Assembly: GCF_014805685.1 (NCBI RefSeq) | Contig: NC_060892.1 | Location: 11,117,490 to 11,181,489, forward strand | Direction: 5' to 3' | Length of the DNA: 64,000 nucleotides | Source of the DNA: Silurus meridionalis | Taxonomy: Eukaryota > Chordata > Actinopteri > Siluriformes > Siluridae | In this document: positions 34,601 through 47,795 of the stretch, piece after piece | Numbering within the stretch: position 1 is the stretch's first letter | How the letters are laid out: every line of letters starts with the position of its first letter | Notes under the pieces: model-generated | What the model was told of the DNA's origin: nothing | The model's input: only the letters and a program-made list of their open reading frames with translations | The model's database searches: none | Program-made: the position numbers and the translations under genes

Positions 34601-36140
34601 AGAAACCATTCTACCAGCACTTGCCATCTGACAAAGATGATCTACCAGCCTGACCAGCTCAGCCGGTGTTTTGGCAGTTATTCGCTTGCCTGACTAAGCA
34701 GTAGATGTTTGTGCCAAATATGTTCAGCACCATGACGGAACATATCTTTGAAAATTGTTGCTATCTCGATAAACTAGCTCACTTTCACCCCTCCTGCACT
34801 AACCTGTGAAGGCACACCTATGTTTTTATCAATGAGTATATCACAAAGAATTAGACTGCAGTCTAACAAAATTGGATTTGTTCATGTGCAATGTGGATAC
34901 ATGAATATATACTGGATTTTAGAAAACAATTATTTGTTTTGCCGTGTCGCAGACACACAGTTTGCCGAGCTACAGCTTTTAGATTTAGCTTTGTTGTTCT
35001 AAAATGGCTGCCATGATCAGGGCTGGCAGAAGGTTCCTTGCCCTTCTATTTGACTCTGTGCAATAAATCAGCTGGTTACAGCAGAGTCCCATCACTCTCC
35101 CACCAGCTGACTGTTTGGATCGCTGGTTTCGTCTGCAGATTTATTGCAATGACCTTCAACCTTTGCACTGCTCATGCACACAGAGCCAGCCTTGATTAGA
35201 ACTCCACCCCCACCTCCTCCCCCTTGGCCTTTCTCAGAAATGACCCCAGTGGCCAATCAGATTGTCACGTCTACATATCCCAGCTCAGGCCACAGCTTCG
35301 TCAGAGCTGGATTCTTTTTTTTTTTTCTTTTTTCCATGGTGACTAGCTCTTATCAAGCCAAGCCAGGTTGTGCTGTAACTCTTGGGAATCGGATTGCAAA
35401 AGCATGTTGTGTTTTATTGTTTACTTCTTTACGGATTAGAGAGCGAGATTTTAACTGGTTACAGTGTGCGTAGGTGCGTTCTTAGGTTATGTGTCACAAC
35501 AGCGCCTGAAGCTCTGACCTTTCATAAATCTAGCTCTGCACTCTCTTTTCTTCCCTGATGACTGTTGTCTGGAACGGAGCCAAACGTTATTAAAGGTTTA
35601 GCAGGAGTGAAAAATGCCTTCGGGGCTTGCTGAAGTCAAGTTCTAACACACCCAAATAACATGATTAGTATCTTTTTTTTTCTGCGTTTCACTATGCACC
35701 AGTTTTACAGTCAGCCATTACACTATTATATCTAATGAGTAATGTGTTTATCCGAAGAAAAAAAAAAATGTTACCAAGGAAATGTGAGAGTTTTTTTTTG
35801 GACCTGTTTTTACAGGGTAGTAATGCAAATCAAAGCCATGACAAAGAAAGCATCTGCAGTGCTTTCTGGGAAACGCTGAAGGAATTAAGTGTGGGAGGGC
35901 TGTTGGCAAAGGAGTGAAAAATTCTGCAGCGTTTGGAGTGAGCGAGGCTGCCGTGACCCTGCATTCACCTAAAGCCTGAGCTGCCAGTCCACCAAGGACA
36001 GGAAGATGAAGCCTAGCCCTGAAAAGGACATCCACTTGGCTTGCTTGGCCATGCCTTCATTGGAATGCAGAGCGGTATTCTTTTCTAACACTGCACCGGT
36101 GGCCTGCAGAGAATTTGCCCAAACTGCTTTAACGAGGAGG
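34601..36140. other. non-genic block of balanced composition, possible regulatory DNA
   Basis: Complex sequence with few simple repeats apart from poly-T near 35315-35332. 'agtggccaatcagattg' near 35250 contains an inverted CCAAT box (NF-Y-like) context. No coding exon is recognisable. Confidence 0.3.
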
Positions 36141-37281
36141 AGCGGGAATTCATTGTGCTGTTATGTAACATTTCTTTAACCTACTATAACATTTTTTGCT
36201 ATCGGAAGCAGCTCTCTTAATTTATTTGTTTATTTTCAAACACGTATAAGCACAAGGCATTTTGGTCCACACCAGAACAATTTTAACTATTGTCTGCTTT
36301 ATGCATGGGGATATTGGTCGTAAATTCACACCACACATTTCCATTAATGTTCGGAGACCGTCATTTTATTCGAGCGTGATGATATGTAGGATTAAAAAAC
36401 GCTGGATTTTGAGCTCAACTGAACAAGACATTTTGGTTCTGATGATGTTTGGTGAACTTCAGGTGCTCTGTTTTATGAGTCAGGAAGGGCTTTTTTTCTT
36501 GCCATGCTTCTAAACAGGCTGTTGTTATGAAACTGACATTGAAGTGTTGATTTTGAAACTTGACAACCACAGTAATCAACTAGACCGTGCAATTCTTAAA
36601 CTGTGACCTTTGGGATTTTTTTTCCCTCCTACACGTTGTGCTTGTGTCCCATTCCTGGCAAATTTCCAGCTGTTTCAGACATGTCATTATTGTTAATTAT
36701 GCATAATTATGAATTATATCAGTTTGAACTGCTAATTTATTTTTATATTAGTTATCTGATTTGGGTAGCTCAACGACTGTCGTTTTTTTTTGTTTGTTTG
36801 TTTTTTTTGTTTTTTTTTTGACAATGGATGATAAAGGGATTTTACAGGTTTGCATTTTTTATACCCAATCATACAGTAAATTATTTACTTATTTATTTAT
36901 TTGTTTGTTTGTTTATTTTTTGTTAGTGTGAAAATAATTTTGGCACAAAGAAATATTTTCAAAAAAGTTTTAATAATTCAGGAGGGCTCTGTATATTAAA
37001 ACTATATAAACAGGGAATATTATAAAATTTTGTGTTACGGTAATCATTATTTGAAATGAAAGAGAGAAAAGATAGAAACTGTGAAATCACCCCTAATTCT
37101 AGTCTAAAGGTTATGTTTAGCATGGCAGACAAGTAAGAGCAGGCTGTTGCTGTGAAAATGGTTGCGTGTTAAACTCCTCCCTTGCGTCTCTCCTCTCTGA
37201 GGCTGAGAAGTTGTTTCTTTGGCTCGCGTCCTGACTCAAATTCCCTCTGAGCACTCCACCCCACATGATGCAAGATGCTTT

Positions 37282-37283
<2 letters not shown>
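36141..37283. other. non-genic, with T-rich simple repeats
   Basis: Poly-T/TTTG tracts lie at about 36783-36820 and TTTA/TTTG repeats at about 36888-36918. A more complex block of about 150 bp (37125-37275) precedes the CA microsatellite. No gene. Confidence 0.4.

Positions 37284-37322
<39 letters not shown>
37284..37322. repeat. (CA)n microsatellite
   Basis: A clean CA run of about 19 units; a short GT run follows at about 37375-37395. Confidence 0.97.
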
Positions 37323-37325
<3 letters not shown>

Positions 37326-37990
37326 AGAAAAAGGTGGAGAGGTACTAGGCCATGTTTGTCAGAGACTTCAGGGCATGTGTGTGTGTGTGTGTGTGAGGAA
37401 AAACTGTTTGTCTGCTGAGTGTCTCTAATGTGTTTTAGGAGCTGTTGTCAACAACAAGCCTCTCTCACTCTGATGGGAGCAAGACCGTCACAGCCAGGCA
37501 GTGGAAGAAAGATCAGAGAGAATAATCCCCCCTCCTTTCTCTCCCTTTCTCTTGCTCCCATTCCAATTTTATTCTTTGATACAAGGCTGCGTTTAACACT
37601 AATTTTACGCCAAATATTTTAACTATCACGGCAGCTCAGGTTTCTGACTATTAAATCGCAAGCCGTCACAGCGTACAAGCCCGTAGTTTCTATTCGGTTG
37701 CTAAAGCAGATTCAGATGTTTGACAGTCACATTGGATTTCCATTAACCACCCTCCAGCTTCTATACTCGGATAGCTCTCCATGGCCTCATTTTGCCTTTC
37801 ATTTTCCTGTCTGGCACTCATCAACAATGATGCCTTACTATATCAGGACTGATCCACTGGTGTCTATTAGACTTTAAGGGTTTTGCTTATTTGAGGTTGA
37901 GTGTGTTGGGCCTCTACATGTAACCAGACCAAACGTCCTAGGGAACGCCTCGAGGATTCCAGTAACCCAGGGGAACATTTGTTTCCCCCA

Positions 37991-37994
<4 letters not shown>

Positions 37995-38062
<68 letters not shown>
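37995..38062. repeat. compound (CT)n-(CA)n microsatellite
   Basis: A CT run (37995-38024) passes directly into a CA run (38028-38062). Confidence 0.97.
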
Positions 38063-38064
<2 letters not shown>

Positions 38065-38267
38065 ACACTCTAAAACTGGCTGTTCTCCACATCCACTATG
38101 ATACACATAGACATACACAAGTACAGGCTTGGAGTGGTGGATCCATTAAGAGCACTATTTCCAGGCGAGAGGAAAAGGAGGCTGGACTTGCACAGATGAT
38201 GGGTCACAGCTGTTCCCACAGGATGAAGTGTTTTTTCCCCTCCTTTTTTTCCATCACAGTTCAAAGG

Positions 38268-38270
<3 letters not shown>

Positions 38271-38310
<40 letters not shown>
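38271..38310. repeat. (GA)n microsatellite
   Basis: A clean GA run of about 20 units. Confidence 0.97.
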
Positions 38311-38313
<3 letters not shown>

Positions 38314-40005
38314 TCAGGGCATTACTAACATTAGAAAACCCCATGGTGGAGTTTAGGAAAGAAGGAGGGGCCATTGGGTGTTTCTTTTTGTCAGGCTGGA
38401 CGTATTTGGTTTTTGAAACCCCAGCCATAATCCAGAGCACGGGAAAGGGAATGGCATCCACGCCAGAGGCACTGAAATAGCAGCTGTAGATCAGCCTGTC
38501 TCTCACCTGAGTCTTAGCATATTCATGTTTCACATACAATCTAGACCATCATTTAGGAACCATAAATAAATTCTCATACCTTATTCACCACATAATTGCC
38601 TTTGTGGTAATTAAAGTAATAATTAAATTGAATAACCAATTACAAGCAGGCCAGATTCCTGTGTGGTTCATGAGTAAGAGGAAGACTCCAGCTAGCAATG
38701 TGTTTACACTGCATGACTTTCTTCTTACTTATGAAGCGAAAGGTTTACTAACAATCCTTCAATGTCCCAAATCTGTTTTCTGTTCAGAATTGCAGTAGAA
38801 CCTCGCTGAAATTCCCTGAACTGATTAATGTAATCCAAGGGCAAGGACGAGCAAAAATGATGACAAATACACTAACTGATTGAGCACATTTTTGAAAGCG
38901 GAGCTGGAAGCTCCTTTTTTACTTGATTCAGGGAAAAAAAATGGAAGCCCTGATTCATGAGTGAGTGATTTAAAAAACCTCTAGGCAACGATTTCTCCCC
39001 AGTCATCCGGAAGATTCCTGGCTCTTAATCCTGTTGCTCAGTAGGCATGCCAGGTAGCCTGCGGTGTAGCGGAGGATTCTGGGAAATCCGGGCGAAGAGT
39101 CAAGGATCCTAGAGAGGCCCAGATGTCCCTAAAGAGCTCCTGGGAATTTTTTATGAAATAAGGACATGCAAACACATACAAGGTTACAAAAAGGTTTGGA
39201 AATTTCTCACTGATCACAGCATCCATGATGAATAAATCGGACATAATTGCATAAGCATGGCGAATACCAGGTGTTTATGGTTGTAATAATTATTTTTTGT
39301 AATGACTTGTGTTCAGTGTTTTCACCACATTATTGATAGTGCCTCCACAGATTTCTTTTTTGCCAAAGCCCGGTTAGGAACAAATTGACAAAGAAGCCAG
39401 ATCTTATTTCCAGAATAGAGATGAGGACAGTTGCTTGGGCGTGTCGCACCATCTGACCACAACCAATGGATCGTTTCAATGACGAGAGCCAGGGAGTGTC
39501 TCGCTATTCATTTCAAAACCCTGATCAAAGCTGGAGTTTTTTGCGGCGCTGAAGGCCATCCATAAATGACTCATTACAGATACTGCTGATTCGAGGTCAG
39601 AAATGGGTGGCTATGGAACATGTCACATATGTTAGACATCTGGACTGGGAAATGAGGATCAGGGGGACATATCACTGCTTTTAAGTGGGTTTTCTTTATA
39701 CTAAGTATACTTTGGATGAGTGTCATTCTTTCATTATTCGCTTTGCGGTTTAGGGCCAGGTTTAAACCTCATCTCTTGGGCTTCACCTCTAGCCTACAGG
39801 CATGTAAAATGTTGCATTTGAACACTGGAAATAATTCTATATATTGGTGGAAGGAACTACATCCTTCCTGGGAGCTCTCTAGTCATCGTAAAGAGTAAAG
39901 GAAAGGAAAAAAAGGTCATTTTCTTGATAAGCACTTTCTTGCAAAAACTGATGAATCCTTGCTTTGTCTACAACAAGTAATAAGTCTTTATCATTTACTC
40001 TTCTC
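38311..40005. other. non-genic block, possible regulatory DNA
   Basis: Complex sequence without recognisable exons; the parts at about 38320-38530 and 39000-39240 have the most balanced composition. No transposon is evident. Confidence 0.3.
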
Positions 40006-40300
40006 ACATTTTTAGTAAACGCTTTATCCGGGACAGAGTTGTGGTGGCCTTGAACTATATCCCAAGAAAATTGGGTGTGAAAGAGGAATACAACCTGAAT
40101 GGGAAGCTAGTAATTCCCAGGGCACTATGTAAACAGATTTACATTTTCAGTTACACCTAGATACAATTTAGAGTCATCACCATTTTTTTTGTTGCAGAGG
40201 ACCCTGCAAAATCAACATGGAAAAACTTCTTCACACATAGTTCAGGTTTGAATTGGTGACAATGGAACTGTGAGGCAGCAGGTCAACTCTCGTTCTAAAA
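40006..40300 (+). repeat. diverged copy of the high-copy fish repeat seen at 61873
   Basis: 'agtaaacgctttatccggga', 'gttgtggtggcc', 'ttacacctagatacaattta' and 'ttgaattggtgacaatggaa', then 'ctgtgaggcagcaggtcaac', follow the same order of words as the copy at 61873-62183. It is strongly decayed. Confidence 0.5.
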
Positions 40301-40832
40301 AAGCATTTCAGTTTTATTAATTGATTTACCCCCAGCCACTGATGACAATTCAACATGTTCATTTGGTTCATTGATTAGCGCCTATATACAACAAAAACAA
40401 CAGGCGACGGTTTGACATTGACATTTGAGGGCATTGTGTCAGGACCTAAAGCAGAGCTCGAAATGAGTCATCGCTGCCATCGGTGTCCCTGTCCTTTGTG
40501 TATTGCTTTTTCCACTGTGACGTTGGTAAGTTTTGCCTTGAACATGCTCTCCTAAGATGATAGCTTGGCTTCATTTGTTTACACAGTGGCCCTCTGACGG
40601 TCGGAAAATACACAGGCTGTGGCACAAATGCTCCCAACGTCATTGCTTTCCTTTGTCAGTATGGACAAAACAAGTGTTTGCATATATAGATATAAACACA
40701 GTAGTGATTGTAGCCCAGCCCATGTCAACTCACAGAGCCTGGAGGCTAAATAGGTAAACATTAGCAAATGCATTCCTAACCTCTTAGCCTCAAGACTGAG
40801 CAAAAAAGAAAGAATGGCATGGTTTAAAAGAA

Positions 40833-40874
<42 letters not shown>

Positions 40875-41203
40875 AGAATCTGCTCTGTAAAAGAGAAACT
40901 GCTCAGACAGCAGTGAAGGCCCAAAGATAAGGCATAAAAACGCAGTGTCTGACCAATGTGTGTGTGTGTTGGGGGGGTGTTGACTGAGTGAACTTCTAAC
41001 AGGAAAATATGTTACATGCATCAGTGGTTAGGTCAGAGGAAGACAGAGGGGAGTTTTCTTTTCCATGAGTAATCATCCATTCAGCCCGGCTGCAATGTTT
41101 GCTTGTGTCAGCAGGTCTGTATCTGTCTGCTCCTCAGTACAGCATTGAGCATATGTGCAGCGATGTACCTGTTAGATATTGTGTTTTATATTACTGTGTG
41201 TAC

Positions 41204-41237
<34 letters not shown>

Positions 41238-42480
41238 ACTGCAGTGGTTGTTCATTTGTATGCATTTTGGAATCTACAATAGATTTTTTGTAGATTATAG
41301 TCCTATGTAGAGAATATGTTGTATGTAAGGCTCATGTCTGGAGCCAGTACAAAAGAGGCAAGATGGTTTAGAGCTTTTAAAGCAGTAAAATCTAGTAAAT
41401 ATAGTAAAATTTGCTGTTGTGTTTGTGCACCAGAATAATTGGCCACTAATTATAATCAGTATATAATAGAACCAGTGTCTGCTACACTGGTTATGCAATA
41501 TTACACTGATTATGCAGACACTACGTTATATGTACAATAGACTTTACATAGTATCCACTTCCAAAAAATAGAAAGAAACTAACCTCACACTAGCAAGTAA
41601 CAAGTTGCTCATGTCACTTATAGATACTCTTGTGGGCATGTAGCAACCACTACTGTTGTCGCTTGTGGTCAAGCATTGACTGAGGTCCCCCCGCCCTCAT
41701 TAACGACAAATAGTAGCAGCTATATATAGTTCCTGGTGCTAACTAGTTGAACAGAAATTAAATATTTGACTCATCTGTTTGAACACTAGTTTTTTTATTT
41801 AGATTTTACGTTATCAATTTCTTTGTTGGCAGATTAGCAAAATCAACCCTACTAGCTATGTACGTTACCAGAGGCATTCACGATCAATAAACTTTCTCAA
41901 AAATTTTATGAATGAGATGAATTCATCACATGTAATGAAAGATTTTAAAGGACAGGATAAAATGAAGCCAGAGTCCCAAGTTTACTTCTAGTTGTATGCA
42001 GATAGTAAATTGCAATAAACTAAAGAAAGGAGCTAAAGTTATGAGTATGGAATGGAAGAAACGTCAACCACACACATCATAGAATGGGTCCCAGGAACTA
42101 TTCTAAAACATCATTTGCAAGTATAGTTTGCAAAGAATTCAAAAAATATAATTTTAACTGTTGATTGTCATGCTGTCACTTTGTCTCTTCCCACTGAGTT
42201 TATGCCTCCGTGCCACATAAGCACATAAAAGAATACTCACCTGTCACTTTGTCACAAGCTAGTGTGAAATTAGAGCTATCTAGCATTCACTAGCTTGTAT
42301 GCATGGTTATTTGTTTTAATTAAAGACTTTGATGTAAGTACAGTATTTAACAATTGACAACAACAAAATGATGTCCCATGTTCATTAGAAAGCCAGCTAT
42401 CAGTGTACTTTTCTAAAATATTTGGGTTCAATTCTATTTATATACATTTATTCCATAATGTGTGAAGCAAACTACAGCAT
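40301..42480. other. non-genic, with two GT microsatellites
   Basis: Clean GT runs are at 40836-40872 and 41208-41235. The rest is mixed AT-rich sequence with no gene or transposon that I can support. Confidence 0.5.
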
Positions 42481-42504
42481 ATTACCCACTCTCAGACATT
42501 TGAG

Positions 42505-43030
42505 CATATAAATCAGGAATTCCTGTGACATGATTGTTTGTAAGCTGGTTTAAGTATTCCAGAAACTGCTGATTCCCTGGGATTTTGACGCACAACAGTC
42601 TCATAAAATAGTGTGGAAAAATCCAGCATTTCTGATTGATTGAGGGAGATTGAGAAAGGTCAGAGATCAATAGCCAGACTGGTTAGTGTTGACAGGAAAG
42701 CTACGCCAACTCAAACAATCACTCTTTACAGCTGTGGTAAGCAGAAAAGCATGATCTGTTTTTTTTTTCTCCTCAAACTTCCACCACAGGTTTTCAGTAA
42801 GGCTTAAAATGAGATGTATTTTTTGGTCTACCTTTGTATAGACTTTAAAGGTGGTTGTGTGAGAAAATCCCAGCAGTTTCTGAAATACTCAGTCACAAAG
42901 ACCATAGTTACTATAATCACATTTTCCCCTTTTCTGATGTGTGATGGGAACATCAACTGAAACCTTTGACTGTGTATGCTTTGCTGCTTTTACTTGATTG
43001 GCTGATTTGATAACTGTGTGTATATGTACA
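42505..43030. mobile_element. folded-back Tc1-like transposon relic
   Basis: The left part (about 42520-42760, plus strand) preserves words of a fish Tc1-like transposase gene: 'gctggtttaagtattccaga', 'aactgctgattccctgggat' and 'tttgacgcacaacag', then 'ggtcagagatcaatagccag' and 'ggtaagcagaaaagcatgat'. The right part (about 42845-43020) carries the same early region in the opposite direction: 'ggttgtgtgagaaaatccca' and 'gcagtttctgaaatactcag', continuing outward to 'tgattggctgatttgataac'. So the element has a short inverted copy of its own 5' region at its right side. It is decayed and cannot encode a protein. Confidence 0.65.
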
Positions 43031-43534
43031 TAAAATTTTTTAAAAAAGCATATATAATTATAGACAAAGTAAAATAAAGCATCAATCATTTGAGTCTCTC
43101 AAATATAAATGTTATATAATATAAATGTTAACTGACCGTTATGCTTTATGAATTAATTTGTCTTAAGTAACGCATTCATTTGAATTGACAGCAACTGTAA
43201 ACTTTTCTCATGTTTTTACTCAGCTGCATATTCCACTTTGCAAATGAGTTATGCAAAATTGATTTCGCACACATTCAAATAAATAATTGCTAGTAAGTAT
43301 TTTGGGTTTATTTGTGGATTTGAATCTATTCCAACAATTTTTATTTTTTGTGCAAATTTAAAGACGCCTGAAACCTTTTTCAACCTAGTAGAAATATGCG
43401 TTTTTGTCTATTTGTACAGTACCTCTGTGTGCACCAGAGCAGGGTAGAATGGGATGGCTTGGATTCAGCAGACTGAATGGAAAGTGCTGGAGGCCCTACA
43501 GAGCAACAGCAGATGGGAATGGCAGTGTGAATCT

Positions 43535-43575
43535 TTCTCTCTCTCTCCCTCTCTCTCTCTTTCTCTCTCTCTTTC
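43535..43575. repeat. (CT)n-rich tract
   Basis: A CT-rich run interrupted by a few CCC and TTT. Confidence 0.85.
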
Positions 43576-43666
43576 TCACTCTTTCTTTTTTATCTCTATC
43601 TGTTATCACACGCCATCTCATCCTACTGAGCATTGTCAGCCACTCCCTTCACCATCTGACCTACTG

Positions 43667-43671
<5 letters not shown>

Positions 43672-43728
<57 letters not shown>
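43672..43728. repeat. (GT)n microsatellite, about 28 units
   Basis: A clean GT run. Confidence 0.97.
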
Positions 43729-43732
<4 letters not shown>

Positions 43733-46471
43733 CAACAGGCCTAGCCCTGTTTCCTCTCGCCTCACTTGGCTCAATATCGTGATGTCGCATTGTGCATTTC
43801 TAAAACGTAAACAAGCTCATGGCCCTCCTTCCTCTGTTCGTCTGCCTGATTTTACCCGCTCTTATTGTCCTGATGTGAGTGACTCATCCGTGTATAAGTC
43901 TCACAGTCAGTATTACAGTCTGCTATTATGTTTGTTATGGACAAACTATGTTGCTTCAAACAGAGCAGGCCAGACAGCATAACAGGCCAAAACCAAAGTC
44001 AACCCTGACATCAGCTTTTGAAGCGCTGACTCTGTGTACAAGATGGCGATGTTTCGTGTACCTGCTAGGAAGTATGTGTCTGTGAGAGGCTAAAAAAGAG
44101 ATTGAGATTTAGGGGAGTGGAAGATCTGTAGTGTTCAACACCGAGGCACTGAATAACTGGCTGACAGGCACGCGTGAAATTCTCTGCTACAGACGAGCTG
44201 ACCGAGTCTTCACCTTTGCGTGACTGAAATGCCAGTTCCTTACTCCACACAGCAGAGAGAGAGAGAGAATGTGAATGTGAATGTGTGAAAGGAGGATAAA
44301 TAAACAACAAGTGCTAACTCTAGTGCTTTCTAACATTCATCCACCCACATGGCACAGAGATCCTATTTCAGAAGTGTTAGTGCTCAATTTTATGACAGTT
44401 TCAGAATAGTTCACTGGAAAAAAAAAAACATATTTGCATAATTTTACACCCTAAATCTAATTTATCAGCCAAGACATGTTTGTTTGTTGTTTGTATTGTG
44501 AATAAAAAGCTAATGTTGGAAACCCTAAAATAATGAAACTAGTTCATGTGCAAGCCGCACACTTTCTTTAGCTGGATAATGTAGACTGTTGCTGTAAAAC
44601 ACTGCCAAGAAATGATTATTCACAGTACTCACACTGAACACACTTAGATAATGTCTAACTTTTGTGGATGAATAATGATTTATAATCTCATTATATGATG
44701 TCATTCTAAAGAGAATGTATTCACTGGTTTAAAGGTTTCTCTCTCAAGGAGATTCCCTTGCCACTGTCTCCTCTGTTTCTGTTGAAAGTATTGCTTCAGT
44801 TAACAATACTATACAAATAAGTTTGACTTAAAATTGAAATGTACAAACCCAGCAATTCTGCCAAAATGGTATTTTCATAAGCACATGCTGAAATCTGTAT
44901 ACACTTGCTTCAGATAATAATTAAGCTTTCATATTATCATTATTAAATATTTGAATAGCAAATCAGGATAGATACCAGATTGTGACTATAGCGCAAATTG
45001 TATCTTGGTTTTGCAACATCTCTTCACCATAATATTACACTGTGTTCAGATGTGCCTTGAAGTGTTGTTAATTTTATTGTCATGAACAACATCAGCAACT
45101 TCAAAACATTTCAGTAGTGAATGCACCTTGACTTTGCAAAACTCGGGCGAGAGGTCAGAGCTTGTTGAATTAATTGCATTGGCTTGATGTGCGTTTGGTC
45201 AGAAAGTCCTCAGTGTGTTCATCTTGTGTCTCTTTATGCTTATTGTGACCTCCAAAAGACTGTAAAACTACACCATCTCTCTTTCACACACACACGCATA
45301 CAGTCACACCTTGCAATTCTTTCTTTATCTCATATGGCTCACTCACACACATCTCGCTCCCTCCATCACACAGAGGCACTGAATATGTCGGTCATTCAAT
45401 CCGCTGTGAAGCCGTGAGTCCTCTTCTCTCACAAGATCTGGTTGCTTCCATCCATAAGTGAGAGGCCTGCCCGCTCTGGATCATATCAGGTTCACTTTGA
45501 ATGGAGAGAAGCGACATTGTTCAGAAAGCAAAGCAAAGAGCAAGGTGGGGTGCGTGAAGAAAGAACACTTGCAGAATGAAGAGAGGAAAAAAAAAAAAGA
45601 TTTGCAGACGGTATCAGAGCTGTGTAGGCTTATGTGAGAAGGCTGACGGCCATTTCCTTCTGATAAGCATGGATGCGCAAGCTAAAAGGGCCTTTATGTT
45701 CAGGGCAGATGGGTGACCTCAGCTATGCCACATCCATGCCGAGACATCTCGGTCATCACAGAGTGCAGAAAGACAAAAGGAAAGAGAGATGAACAAGACA
45801 AGTGGAAGAGGAATAGAAAAAAAATATCCAATGTCTCTCAATCGATATTTATTTATTTATTTATTAGAAATGCAGCTTCTTTGCTTCCATTTTCTTCAGG
45901 TGATGTAGCAGCTACAGAACGACACTAAAGCTAATCATTTTGAGCCTTACCTCATCTCTTTTTTTTTTTTTTCTCTTGTGGTTTTGGTCGACATCCTGCT
46001 CATCACTTCTTCATTTTCAGTCTCTAATTTTAAGACAACTGAAACCATCTGTCTCTTTCAGCCATTTAATTTGTGAATGTGCTAACAGAATTGCTAATAA
46101 CACTCAATCCCCACCCATATGCTTATATCACCTTTTTAAAGTTGTGTTTTATAACAAATACCAAGCTCTATGCTCCACTTGACAGACAAGAGTACAGATA
46201 TCTATATTTATACCTCATGTGCAATAGAATGAACACATTTACATATAATGGCTTGTGTTATATATATATACACATACTATAGCTACTTTATTCAAAGGTT
46301 CCTGTTTTGTTGAGAAATATTTTAACAGAAAACATACCATATTTGGGACATGTTTTTGCATGCTGTACATATTAGAATTTCTGTCACTAATTTACCTGAG
46401 GACAGATCACATAGCAGTAGCTACAACTAAAATTAAACATCTAAACAACAGTTTGCTAAATAACGAAGCTG
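43729..46471. other. non-genic, nothing specific recognised
   Basis: Mixed sequence with a short GA run near 44250-44270, poly-A near 45588-45600, an ATTT run near 45848-45865 and poly-T near 45958-45972. A more complex block lies at about 45420-45780. No gene recognised. Confidence 0.45.
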
Positions 46472-46479
46472 GTTAAATA

Positions 46480-47203
46480 CAGAGATGGGAAGTAATGAAG
46501 TACAAATACTTTGTTACTGTACCGAAGTAGATTTTTCAGTACTGTACTTCATTATTTAATTTTTTTTTACTTTTCACTTTAATTTATTACATTTTTTACA
46601 CAAATATCTGTTCTTTCTACTTCTTACATTTTCAAACCAGGTTCATCACTTTAGTTTTAATCTATTTGGTGACATGGTCGACATTGCATGCCATTTTCAG
46701 CCAATCAACCTATTTCTTGTCGTTTTTCACTGGTGTATAATTTCCTGGCTATCACGCACCACAGATGTAGACTAGCCTACAAAGCTAACAGTGAGTAAGA
46801 CAGAAGGGAACAGGAAGTATGGCTAACGTGGATGAGACAGAGGGAGTCAGGGATGTAAACATTATTAAGAACAGAGACATTTCTGATCACCTGATCATCA
46901 TCATCTTTCTCTGCTTGTGTTCTATATGGTGGTTGTTCAGTCAGGGTTCACTCACTAGGTTACATTTAAAATTCTTTTGTATTGATATATTAATATGATG
47001 TGAGGTCCAGTTACAGGTGTCACACTTAAACAGGTAGTACTAATGGTTTCTTTTTACTCAAGTACATGTCAGAGCCCAAACTTCTTTACTTTAACTTGAG
47101 CAAAAAAGTGCAGTCAGTACTTCAACTTTTACCAAAGTCTTTTTAAACCTAAGTATCTGTACTTCTACTTGAAAGAATGATGTGTGTACTTTTGCCATCT
47201 CTG
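46480..47203. mobile_element. non-autonomous hAT-type DNA transposon with perfect target duplication
   Basis: GTTAAATA is present at both 46472-46479 and 47204-47211: a perfect 8-bp direct repeat, the length produced by hAT transposases. Inside it the ends are inverted: left CAGAGATGGGAAGTA, right (reverse complement) CAGAGATGGCAAAAGTA. The body is 724 bp and has no long frame. A short open start, MANVDETEGVRD from 46819, may be a leftover of a transposase 5' end. The sub-terminal words 'agtacaaatactttgttact' and 'acttctacttgaa' mark a repeat family that I recognise as common in fish. Confidence 0.85.
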
Positions 47204-47464
47204 GTTAAATATCTTAATTAATAAGACATACATACATTATAGGTGGTGGTGTTCAAGTAGTTAAAGTTGTAAGAACACTGTGACTAGGCAATTGATGACT
47301 GAGGATAATGGTTTAGCTAGCAAGCATGTATATGTAAAGTCTTCTATATAGACAATGGAAAGACATAGTGACATAGTAACACAAGAACTGTCCAGAATGT
47401 CAACATTTTCCCTCAGGTATGTTCTTAAATTACTAACACATTAATGACTTGAACAATGTTATTT

Positions 47465-47795
47465 ACACAGACTTACAGTGTGGAGCATTGCTATCTCACA
47501 GCTCGAGTTCAATCCTGAGGTTAGGACCTCACATGTTCTCTCTGTTTGTCTTCTCCAGGTTCATTGGTTTCTTCTACCTGAAAGCATACCAGGAGGTACA
47601 GTATACAGGCTATGTTTTTAATTCCACTTTGGTGTTAAATAAATGTGTGAATGTGTATAAATGGTGCATTTAGATGGACTAGCATGCCAACCAGTGTGTA
47701 AACCTGCCTTATTTCCAATGTTACTGAGAAAGACACCGGATCCACCATCGCCCGGATCAGGATAACACAATTACTGAATATGAATGAATGATACC
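47465..47795 (-). repeat. reverse-oriented copy of the high-copy fish repeat seen at 61873
   Basis: Read on the plus strand this is the reverse of the 61873 copy: 'attgctatctcacagctcga', 'ttcaatcctgaggtt', 'tcacatgttctctctg', then 'cggatccaccatcgcccgga' and 'tcaggataacacaattactg'. It spans about 330 bp and is decayed in the middle. Confidence 0.6.
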
